A stretch of DNA of 7,192 nucleotides from Reyranella sp. (GTDB lineage: Bacteria > Pseudomonadota > Alphaproteobacteria > Reyranellales > Reyranellaceae). The stretch is from NCBI GenBank assembly GCA_016780605.1, contig JADHLS010000256.1:1-7192 (forward strand), written 5' to 3'. Positions 1 to 6,091 of this stretch are shown in pieces (the stretch's first letter is position 1; the number at the start of each line of letters is the position of its first letter). Under the pieces are notes generated by a model. It was not told the DNA's origin and ran no database searches. It saw only the letters and a program-made list of their open reading frames with translations. The translations under genes were made by a program, and so were the position numbers.

Positions 1-601
1 AGTTGTAATAGTCGCTCTGGAACTTGAGGTTACTGATGATGGTGAGGGGGCTCTCGTCGCTCCAGTCCGACAGCACCACCACATAGTCCCGGTCGAAGGT
101 CTGCGCGAAACCGCCCTTGGGTTCGATGACGAGCGAGCCGTAAACGCCCGTCTGCTCCTCCGCGCCATGGGCGTGGTACCAGTAAGTGCCGCTTTGCCGG
201 AGCGGAAACCGGTAGACGAAGGTCTCGCCCGGCGCGACGCCGTTGAAGCTGAAGCCTGGCACACCGTCCATCGGTGAAGGAACCCGAAGGCCGTGCCAAT
301 GGATGGAAGTTGTGAAGGAAAGCCGATTGGCGACCGACACCGTCACCGTGTCACCTTCGCGGAAGCGTAGGATCGGACCGGGAACCTGGCCGTTGATGGC
401 CGTCGCGGTGCGGGTCCGGCCGGTGATGTTGATCGGCATTGGACCGATCTCGAGTTGAACCTCGGTGCCGCTCAAGACCTGCTGCGGTCCCGCGGCCACC
501 GCTCTACGTCCAGATTGCAGCGCGGCAAAAGCGCCCGTGACGGCAACTCCTTGAACGAACCGTCGACGAGCCAGCATCGATGCCGGACGTTTGGCAATCA
601 T
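1..601 (-). CDS. copA: CopA-type multicopper oxidase, copper resistance (partial, 3' end outside window)
   Basis: My reading of the minus strand gives 200 codons from an ATG at 601 with no stop before the window edge. The N-terminus has a Tat signal: ARRRFVQG at residues 11-18, then a hydrophobic stretch ending near the AVAA at 34-37. The first cupredoxin domain follows. HWHG at 101-104 and YHAH at 142-145 are two of the four copper-ligand motifs of multicopper oxidases; the other two would lie in the missing C-terminal part. The stretches MDGVPGFSFNGVAPGETF (111-128), EEQTGVYGSLVIEP (148-161) and LSDWSDE (177-183) are typical of CopA rather than of CueO or laccases. The known family oxidises Cu(I) and binds copper in the periplasm. 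The start codon overlaps the stop of the preceding CusF-like gene by one base (TGATG), and GGAGGGAG sits about six bases upstream, so 601 is preferred over the internal ATG at 577. CopB often follows, but that is outside the window. Confidence 0.95.
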   Translation of the reverse strand, partial: MIAKRPASMLARRRFVQGVAVTGAFAALQSGRRAVAAGPQQVLSGTEVQLEIGPMPINITGRTRTATAINGQVPGPILRFREGDTVTVSVANRLSFTTSIHWHGLRVPSPMDGVPGFSFNGVAPGETFVYRFPLRQSGTYWYHAHGAEEQTGVYGSLVIEPKGGFAQTFDRDYVVVLSDWSDESPLTIISNLKFQSDYYN

Positions 602-1221
602 CAATGGCTCCCTCCGGCTGGCGTGATCGATTGGATGACGTACATATTGTCACCGCCACGTTGCATCATGAAGTTCACATGTGCGCCGACCTTGACTTGG
701 CGCAAGTCGACCGAAGGAGCGACAGCAAAATCCATCGTCATTGCCGGCCAGCCGATCGCCGGAATGGCATTGTGGCTGAGGCTGATTTTGCGGCCAGAGG
801 TATCGACCGAATTGACCATGCCGGAACCTTGGACAGGGCCTGCCTGTGCTACCTGCGCGCCGGCGCCGGGCGAATTGCCGCTGCCTGATTGGTATGTGGA
901 CGGGGTCGAACCATGACCCATCTCGCTGTGATCCATGCCGGGCATCGACGTGTGGGCCATCGGCTTGCCGGCGTCATGACTCGTCCCGGCCATCGATGCA
1001 TGGCCCGTCGAAGCCGGCTGGACTGCTCCATAACCTTCACCCTCGCCGGCGACGCCAGCGATGTGCGGGATGCGTGAGGAACTTCCCAGATCGACCGCTA
1101 GTGAAGCGGTGGCGGACGTCGGCGCCGCTGTGACAGCACGCTGGCCAGCGCACGCCGCAAGGAGAAGCAAAGAGGAGATTCCGAACAAGCAACGAAACGA
1201 AGCTAGCCTCGCCGATCTCAT
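601..1221 (-). CDS. Copper-binding lipoprotein with His/Met-rich linker and CusF-like domain
   Basis: This 206-residue protein has a lipoprotein signal: a basic N-terminus, a hydrophobic core (about 12-22) and lipobox LAAC at 21-24. Cys24 would be lipidated; Ala at +2 argues for the outer membrane. A low-complexity region follows, with a His/Met-rich part at about 73-103 (repeated MxH, HxxM and MPGMDH patterns), typical of sequences that bind Cu(I)/Ag(I). The C-terminal part (about 132-204) resembles CusF: His150, Trp158, Met161 and Met163 have the same spacing as E. coli CusF ligands His36, Trp44, Met47 and Met49, in the motif IGWPAMTMDF. It probably captures periplasmic copper and may hand it to CopA, encoded directly downstream with a 1-nt overlap. 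The start at 1221 is chosen because a strong AAGGAGGAGA lies just upstream and it yields a clean signal peptide; the frame stays open upstream to 1446, which I regard as chance. Family assignment is firm; transfer to CopA is inferred. Confidence 0.92.
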   Translation of the reverse strand: MRSARLASFRCLFGISSLLLLAACAGQRAVTAAPTSATASLAVDLGSSSRIPHIAGVAGEGEGYGAVQPASTGHASMAGTSHDAGKPMAHTSMPGMDHSEMGHGSTPSTYQSGSGNSPGAGAQVAQAGPVQGSGMVNSVDTSGRKISLSHNAIPAIGWPAMTMDFAVAPSVDLRQVKVGAHVNFMMQRGGDNMYVIQSITPAGGSH

Positions 1222-1223
1222 GG

Positions 1224-1233
1224 TCTCCTCCTT
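1224..1233 (-). promoter_or_regulatory. Strong ribosome binding site of the CusF-like lipoprotein gene
   Basis: On the minus strand AAGGAGGAGA ends two bases before the ATG at 1221, with the GGAGG core at the usual distance. It decides the start codon of the lipoprotein against the longer in-frame extension reaching 1446. Confidence 0.85.
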
Positions 1234-1269
1234 CGTTTCACGAGGTGGATCGGATCTCCTCACCCCGTC

Positions 1270-1297
1270 ATGATAGCCTCGGGAACTGGATTGTCGC
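1270..1297 (-). promoter_or_regulatory. Weak sigma70-like promoter candidate for the copper genes
   Basis: On the minus strand GCGACA (1297-1292) and TATCAT (1275-1270) are separated by 16 bases, about 50 bases upstream of the lipoprotein ATG. The -10 is fair and the -35 poor. I see no clear dyad of the CueR type over a long spacer and no convincing two-component CopR box, so copper control is not shown by the sequence. Confidence 0.25.
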
Positions 1298-1397
1298 CAT
1301 CGCGATACCGCGCGCTCCCACCAAAGAGCGACTTTTCCAAAGCCCTGCCTCGCCGAGCGAACAAGCACTGAGAAACGTGCCACAACTCCACGGACAC

Positions 1398-1435
1398 AGA
1401 AAACAGGCCCAAGTGGGAAGCGCACCTTTGGGCCT
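1398..1435 (-). terminator. Rho-independent terminator-like hairpin
   Basis: AGGCCCAA (1405-1412) and TTGGGCCT (1428-1435) are perfect inverted repeats of 8 bp. The stem can be lengthened by GTG/CAC (1413-1415 with 1423-1425) across a two-base bulge. Read on the minus strand the stem is followed directly by GTTTTCTGT, a T-run, so it fits termination of the unit ending with the outer-membrane protein gene, whose stop is about 250 bp upstream. On the plus strand the following TCTTC is a poorer T-run and no plus-strand gene ends here. It would insulate the copper genes from upstream transcription. Confidence 0.6.
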
Positions 1436-1682
1436 TCTTCTGCCATTGGGTCTGGAATTCACTCTCGGTTGCAAAGGGGCCAAGGGCACAGCGGCCTTTA
1501 TTGCTAGGGCCCACCGCGTTCAAGCGGGAGTCCTGAATTAGACAGAGTTCACCAGATTTGGCTCATCGCAAGCACACGGCGGCCGCCACGGCAAACACGA
1601 GGTGCAGTGCCCGTGACCCGGGGCGAACTGAACTTCGCCATAACGCAGACTGTACCTCGCCTTTGATGAACCTGCTTCTAGA

Positions 1683-2777
1683 CTAGAAATCACGGTAGAT
1701 GCTGAACCAGACCCGACCGTCAAATTGCTTCGCCGTGGTGAGCGGAAATTCATAGCCAGCAGCGAGCCAGAAGTCCTTGAACAGGAGCCATCGCGCACCA
1801 GGCAGTAACGTGACAGTCGTTGAGGGATTCGGACCTCCGCTGTCGGTCGTGCCATTGAGCTCAGTGAACAAAGTGAAGTTGCCAAACCACGGTGTATTCT
1901 TTGGCGTTATGGTCTTGGCCAGGGCAGCGGCGTACTGCAGGGTGGCATTCGGGGCATCGGATCCATAACCGGCAAGAGGGAACTCTGCGCCAATGAAGGT
2001 GTGTAAGCTCATCCGCTGGCCAAGGTCGGTCCACCACGCGAGATAGGGGGCGAGGCTCGTGCGACCGGAGCCGACTTTTCGACTGCCGGTCGGAACCCGC
2101 ACAGATAGGCCGGAAGAGAAGGAAATGTTCTTCGTCTCATAGAGCATGACCTGTGGGATCATGAGGAGATCGCCCGCGCCAAACGACCAGGGGCTGCCAT
2201 GGGGTCCGACGCCCTTAAGGGCGGGCTCGAACTCGATCAGGAATCGCCGATTGACCGGCAGTTCGATCTCCATTTCGACTTCCAGCTCGTCGGCTGCTCC
2301 GCCGTCTGTCCCGAACGCATAGGGGCTGACAAGTCTGACCTCGCGCTCCCAAAAGGCGCGTTGGATGCGCATCAGACGAAAGCGCGGAGCATCGTTGGGG
2401 CCTTCGTCGGGCTCGCTCCAGCCGACATTCCAGCCGTAGGAGAAGAAGTTCTGGAAGGTCAGATCCTGGCGTTTCTGCTCGACGGGGAAGCTGCCCACGA
2501 TTGGGCGGAAAAGATCGAGCAGAAAACGCTGGTCCCCCGATTTGGGCTCTTCCGCCGAACGCGAAGGCGTCGCACCAGGTTGCGACACTTGTGCTTCAGC
2601 GATCGGCAGGAAGACGAGCAAGTTTGCCAGTATAAGGGTGACGTAGACACACCGAGAGAGACGTCTGGGTGCCTCTTCGACTAAACCGCTCGTTCTGAAC
2701 GAACTAAACAAGTGCCGCCAAGGATGACTCGCCGCCCGTGGCCTTTCTTCGAGCTTGGCAGCATTTTCCTCGACCAT
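1683..2777 (-). CDS. Outer-membrane beta-barrel protein, MetA-pathway (phenol degradation) transporter-like
   Basis: The protein has 364 residues from the ATG at 2777. A hydrophobic segment at about 44-59 ends in AEA, followed by Gln63, which looks like a signal peptidase I site. The mature part (about 300 residues) is rich in alternating polar/aromatic strands, carries a GAGDLLMIPQVMLYE stretch followed by LSVRVPTGS, and ends in Phe (YRDF), as outer-membrane barrels do. The pattern fits the PF13557-like group of uncharacterised outer-membrane proteins often named MetA-pathway or transporter; substrate unknown. The start is uncertain. ATG 2777 lies 4 nt after the glgA stop, which suits coupling, but gives an unusually long leader of 62 residues with a weak ribosome site; a TTG at 2711 would give a 40-residue leader. 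The open frame also runs back to 2885 inside glgA. Its composition (about 47-55% GC in places) is lower than that of zwf. The link to glycogen metabolism is positional only. Confidence 0.72.
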   Translation of the reverse strand: MVEENAAKLEERPRAASHPWRHLFSSFRTSGLVEEAPRRLSRCVYVTLILANLLVFLPIAEAQVSQPGATPSRSAEEPKSGDQRFLLDLFRPIVGSFPVEQKRQDLTFQNFFSYGWNVGWSEPDEGPNDAPRFRLMRIQRAFWEREVRLVSPYAFGTDGGAADELEVEMEIELPVNRRFLIEFEPALKGVGPHGSPWSFGAGDLLMIPQVMLYETKNISFSSGLSVRVPTGSRKVGSGRTSLAPYLAWWTDLGQRMSLHTFIGAEFPLAGYGSDAPNATLQYAAALAKTITPKNTPWFGNFTLFTELNGTTDSGGPNPSTTVTLLPGARWLLFKDFWLAAGYEFPLTTAKQFDGRVWFSIYRDF

Positions 2778-2781
2778 GGCA

Positions 2782-4266
2782 TCACGCCATTCGCTCGTCG
2801 TTTCTCTGCCACGCAGCCATTTGCATATGGAGTCCCTCGTAGATCTTGCAGTAAGCCCTTGCTCCTGATTGCCATCCGAAATCACACCTCATGCCATTTT
2901 GCTGGAGAGAGCGATAGGTTCGACGGTTCCGATATGTGCTGCTCGCTGTCGCGATCGCATCGAGCACGCAGTTGCGCTCAAAAGACTGAAACTGAAATCC
3001 CGTGGCGGTCCCGGCTGAAAGCATTTCAGGGGTGCAATGCGTCACCGTATCCGCCAATCCCCCCGTGGCGTGGACGATCGGTGGCGTCCCGTAGCGTTGG
3101 CTGTACATTTGGCTGAGCCCGCAAGGTTCGTAGCGCGACGGCATGAGGAAGAAATCGGCGCCGGCTTGGATGCGATGGGCCAGACCCTCGTCGAACCCGA
3201 TGGTCACGGCGATCCGTCGTGGAGCCCGGGTGGCCGCGGTCTGCAGCGCCACCTCGATTTCCTGTTCACCGGCGCCGAGGACGACCAGCTGCACTGGAAG
3301 ACCACACAGCTCAGCCAGCACGTCGAGGATCAGATCGACGCCCTTCTGCGGCACCAACCGCCCGACCATGCCGAACAGCGGCACGTCGCTCTCGACGCCA
3401 AGGCCGAGCTGTCTCTGCAGCTGCGCCTTGTTGATACGTTTCCGGCGCAGGCTCCACGTGGTGTAGCGTTGGGCAATGTGCGGATCCTTGGCGGGGTTCC
3501 AAACGACCGTGTCGATACCGTTGACGATTCCGGTCAATCGATGCCGACGAGCGTGCAACAAACCGTGCAGCCCGTGGCCCAGGGCTTCGGTCTGGATCTC
3601 CGCGGCATGGGTCGCGCTGACCGTTGTGATGTGGTCGGAATAATATATGCCCGCCTTGAGGAACGACAATTGCCCGTGGAACTCTACGCCATGCATGTCG
3701 AAACAGGACGGCGGTAGCCCGAGCGCTGCCACTAGATCGCGATGGATGTTCCCTTGATAGGCAATGTTGTGAACAGTGAACACCGTCGCGGCTCGGGGTC
3801 CATTGCCGAAATGCAGGTACGCGGGCGTGAGGCCGGTCTGCCAGTCGTTGCAATGCACGACGTCAGCCCGCCACGTCGTCGGCCGGACGCCGCTACCCAG
3901 TGCCGCGGCGGCCCGCGAGAGCAGCGCAAACCTCAGGGCGTTATCGGGCCATTCGCGGCCACAGCCGTCGGAGTAGGCATCGCCGCCTCGCTCATAGAGC
4001 GGCTCACACTCGACGGCGAGCGCCGGCACGTCGCCAAGCCTGCCCTCGAGTATTCGTGCCGCCGGAAGCGCCGCCAACGGAGCGACCGTCGCGATCTGCC
4101 GCCAGTTGGACGATGCCGCGAGGATCGCGGGATAGCCAGGCACCAGGACGCGGCAATCGACGCCTAGGCCGCGCAAGGCCTTCGGCAGGGCGGCGGCGAC
4201 GTCGGCCAATCCGCCGGTCTTCGACAGCGGCGCAAACTCCGAGCTGACAAACAGTACCCTGATCAC
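2782..4266 (-). CDS. glgA: Glycogen (starch) synthase, ADP-glucose dependent, GT5
   Basis: A 494-residue protein, close to the usual 480 for the family. It transfers glucose from ADP-glucose to the non-reducing end of alpha-1,4-glucan in the cytoplasm. The GT5 N-terminal domain opens with VLFVSSE and KTGGLADV (16-23, with Lys16 in the ADP-glucose KxGGL motif). HCNDWQTGL (138-146), HNIAYQG (166-172) and NGID (249-252) follow. The C-terminal GT1 domain has GMVGRLVPQKG (299-309), PSRYEPCGL (376-384, with the conserved catalytic-region Glu380) and TGGLADTV (401-408). All key motifs are present, so it should be active. The start is a GTG at 4266 overlapping the preceding stop by 4 nt (GTGA); the frame continues upstream, but family homology begins exactly here and no strong ribosome site is seen, which points to translational coupling. 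GC is about 65-73% over most of the gene but about 50% in its last ~220 bp. Confidence 0.97.
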   Translation of the reverse strand: MIRVLFVSSEFAPLSKTGGLADVAAALPKALRGLGVDCRVLVPGYPAILAASSNWRQIATVAPLAALPAARILEGRLGDVPALAVECEPLYERGGDAYSDGCGREWPDNALRFALLSRAAAALGSGVRPTTWRADVVHCNDWQTGLTPAYLHFGNGPRAATVFTVHNIAYQGNIHRDLVAALGLPPSCFDMHGVEFHGQLSFLKAGIYYSDHITTVSATHAAEIQTEALGHGLHGLLHARRHRLTGIVNGIDTVVWNPAKDPHIAQRYTTWSLRRKRINKAQLQRQLGLGVESDVPLFGMVGRLVPQKGVDLILDVLAELCGLPVQLVVLGAGEQEIEVALQTAATRAPRRIAVTIGFDEGLAHRIQAGADFFLMPSRYEPCGLSQMYSQRYGTPPIVHATGGLADTVTHCTPEMLSAGTATGFQFQSFERNCVLDAIATASSTYRNRRTYRSLQQNGMRCDFGWQSGARAYCKIYEGLHMQMAAWQRNDERMA

Positions 4267-4541
4267 GGATCGCGCCGCAGGATGAGGCTGCCCAGAGGCG
4301 GCAAGGTGTTCCACAGCCGTGCCGGGCGTCCCATGCAGGCAGTGTCGACCGTCATGATCGCGCCGGCATTGCGCACATCGCTGCCGGCGCAATGTCGCGA
4401 GTCGCCGTTGAAGATCACACGATACCTGCTGGCCAGCGGCAACAACCGACCCTCGTTGAACAGACGGACGTCGTCCGGCGGCAGCGTCGCATCGCCCGTG
4501 CGCAAAACATCTGGTTCGAGCGGACGCATGGATTGCGTCAC
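4263..4541 (-). CDS. Stand-alone C-terminal beta domain of glycogen branching enzyme (GlgB-like)
   Basis: A 92-residue reading frame starting with GTG at 4541. From about residue 36 it matches the end of GlgB: YRVIFNGDS (about 40-48, compare the VLNTDS of E. coli GlgB), GSDVRNAG with a conserved turn, then GRPARLWNTLPPLGSLIL (72-89), the hallmark ending of the alpha-amylase C-terminal all-beta domain of branching enzymes. No catalytic GH13 barrel and no N-terminal CBM48 domain lie upstream; zwf occupies that position. The GTG overlaps the zwf stop by 4 nt (GTGA) with GAGGTG just before it, and its own TGA overlaps the glgA start by 4 nt (GTGA). Such clean coupling on both sides argues against simple decay. 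It could be a glucan-binding accessory to GlgA, or a glgB remnant kept for coupling. Activity as a branching enzyme is excluded. An ATG at 4529 is a second possible start. Confidence 0.7.
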   Translation of the reverse strand: MTQSMRPLEPDVLRTGDATLPPDDVRLFNEGRLLPLASRYRVIFNGDSRHCAGSDVRNAGAIMTVDTACMGRPARLWNTLPPLGSLILRRDP

Positions 4542-6091
4542 CCCACCTCATGCCAGCGCCGCCCGTCACGAGCTAGCAGCGTCTCGGCCGCTGACGGGCC
4601 GAGAGCGCCCGCCGGATAGTTCGGAAAGTCACAACCAGGCGCCTCACGCCAAGCGTCCAAGATCGGCTGAACCACGCGCCATCCCGCCTCGATCTCCTGA
4701 GCGGTTTGAAACAGCGTCGCGTCGCCACACATGCTGTCGTACAGCAGCGTCTCGTACCCGGTGCTGGGGACCGCCTCGAAGTAGTCCGCGTACTTGAAAT
4801 CCATCCGCACGCCGTCCGAGCGCAGACGCAGTCCCGGCACCTTGGTGTTGAACTGCAAGGCGATGCCCTCGTCCGGCTGTATCCGAACGGCGAGAATGTT
4901 GTGCGCCAGGCGCTCGATTGGCGAGGACCGGAACATGGCGAAAGGAGCGCGCTTGAATTGCACGGCGATCTCGGTCTTGCGAGCCGACAAGGCCTTGCCG
5001 GTGCGAAGGTAGAACGGCACCCCGGCCCAACGCCAGTTGTCGATCACGAGCCGCAGCGCGACGAAGGTCTCCGTGTTTGAATTCGGATCCACCTTGGGCG
5101 TGCGACGATACGCTTCGACGTCGGCGCTTCCGACTGGGCCGGCGCCGTATTGGCCGCGTACGACGTCGCGCGCGACATCCGCCGCCGTGAGACGCTGCAC
5201 CGCATCGAGCACCTTGCCCTTCTCCGTACGCACCGCGTCGGCTCCGAAACGTGTCGGTGGCTCCATGGCGGCAAGCGTGAGCAATTGGAAGAGGTGGTTC
5301 GGCACCATGTCGCGAAGCGCGCCGGTAGCGTCGTAGAATTTCCCACGGGTGCCCACCCCTGCCGACTCGGCGACGGTGATCTGGATGTGGTCGATGTGCT
5401 CCCGGTTCCATAGCGGTTCAAACAAACCATTGGCGAAGCGCAACACCATCAGGTTCTGCACCGTCTCTTTTCCGAGGTAGTGGTCGATGCGGTAGATTTG
5501 ATGTTCGGCCAGCGCGCCCAGGAGCTCGCGGTTGAGTGCCTGAGCCGAGAGGAGGTCGGTCCCGAACGGTTTTTCCACGATGACCCGCCGCCAGCAGCCA
5601 TCGCTGCTCTCGCGCGAAAGCCCGGTTCGGCCCAGATGTCCCGCCACAGCCGCAAACGCGTCCGGCGGAACGGCGAGGTAAAAGAGGCGATTTCCGCAGG
5701 TCCCCCATCGGCGTTCCAATTGATCGAGGTCGGCGGCCAATCGCGCATAGGTGCCAGCGTCGTCGAAATTTCCCTGCAGGTAGGTCGCCCGCTCGGCCAG
5801 CCAATCGGCAACCCTTGTGGCGTGTGCATCTTGGCGGACACCTGCGCGAAAGGCGTCTGTCGACATGTCGGCCCGTGCCACGCCGACGATGGCGAAGCTG
5901 TCTGACAGCAATCCTGCCTCGGCGAGATGGCCCAGTGCCGGAATGAGCAAACGCTTCGTCAAGCTCCCCGCGGCGCCAAAGATGACGCAGGTGCAAGGCG
6001 GCGCGGGCGGCACGTCGGTTTGCACGTCAGTTCCCCGATCGGACTCGGACGTCACAGCCGCGGGCTTCTTCGCGGGGCGTCGGACTTTCAC
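4538..6091 (-). CDS. zwf: Glucose-6-phosphate 1-dehydrogenase
   Basis: The cytoplasmic enzyme oxidises glucose-6-phosphate to 6-phosphogluconolactone with NAD(P)+, the entry to the oxidative pentose-phosphate and Entner-Doudoroff routes. Numbered from GTG 6091 (517 residues), the Rossmann motif FGAAGSLTKR is at 38-47 (usual GASGDLTK, so Asp is Ser here), VIVEKPFGTDL at 170-180, and the active-site signature RIDHYLGKE at 201-209. MVPNHLFQ at 262-269 holds the probable general base His266, and FYLRTGKAL at 360-368 the substrate-binding region. All catalytic residues are present. The start is uncertain. GTG 6091 overlaps the GH15 gene by 65 bp and adds a basic, Pro-rich N-terminus not typical of the family. 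GTG 6025, just after the GH15 stop with GGGGA upstream, gives 495 residues, nearer the usual 490, and may be the true start. The 3' end overlaps the next gene by GTGA. Confidence 0.96.
   Translation of the reverse strand: MKVRRPAKKPAAVTSESDRGTDVQTDVPPAPPCTCVIFGAAGSLTKRLLIPALGHLAEAGLLSDSFAIVGVARADMSTDAFRAGVRQDAHATRVADWLAERATYLQGNFDDAGTYARLAADLDQLERRWGTCGNRLFYLAVPPDAFAAVAGHLGRTGLSRESSDGCWRRVIVEKPFGTDLLSAQALNRELLGALAEHQIYRIDHYLGKETVQNLMVLRFANGLFEPLWNREHIDHIQITVAESAGVGTRGKFYDATGALRDMVPNHLFQLLTLAAMEPPTRFGADAVRTEKGKVLDAVQRLTAADVARDVVRGQYGAGPVGSADVEAYRRTPKVDPNSNTETFVALRLVIDNWRWAGVPFYLRTGKALSARKTEIAVQFKRAPFAMFRSSPIERLAHNILAVRIQPDEGIALQFNTKVPGLRLRSDGVRMDFKYADYFEAVPSTGYETLLYDSMCGDATLFQTAQEIEAGWRVVQPILDAWREAPGCDFPNYPAGALGPSAAETLLARDGRRWHEVG

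Larger units (their letters stand above)
1222..1682. other. Intergenic region between the glycogen cluster and the copper genes
   Basis: This 461-bp gap contains no gene I can support. It holds the ribosome binding site and weak promoter candidate of the copper pair near its left end and a terminator-like hairpin at 1398-1435. A weaker imperfect stem built on two GGCC blocks lies around 1475-1500, and a short dyad (GCGAA/TTCGC) at about 1622-1636. Open frames here (for example minus 1523-1260 and plus 1245-1541) have no recognisable domain and no good ribosome binding site. No tRNA could be folded from the GTTCAA found near 1518. Confidence 0.6.

Noticed and set aside
1222..1446. In-frame 75-codon extension upstream of the CusF-like lipoprotein
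   Set aside because: It would bury the lipoprotein signal peptide inside the protein, passes through the terminator-like hairpin, and ignores the strong AAGGAGGAGA site in front of the ATG at 1221.
1260..1523. 87-residue minus-strand reading frame in the intergenic gap
   Set aside because: No recognisable domain, no clear ribosome binding site, and it contains the terminator hairpin; it looks like chance in GC-rich DNA.
1505..1560. Possible tRNA because of a GTTCAAGC block resembling a T-loop
   Set aside because: No matching acceptor or anticodon stem could be formed on either strand around it.
1622..1637. Short dyad GCGAA/TTCGC as operator or terminator
   Set aside because: Only 5 bp of stem, no T-run on either strand and no nearby start; expected by chance.
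2199..2684. 161-residue plus-strand reading frame opposite the outer-membrane gene
   Set aside because: It mirrors the coding strand of the outer-membrane protein and shows no domain or ribosome site.
4267..4569. Longer glgA with an N-terminal extension of about 100 residues
   Set aside because: GlgA homology begins at the GTG at 4266, the extension would overlap the GlgB-tail frame and the end of zwf, and it has no domain features.
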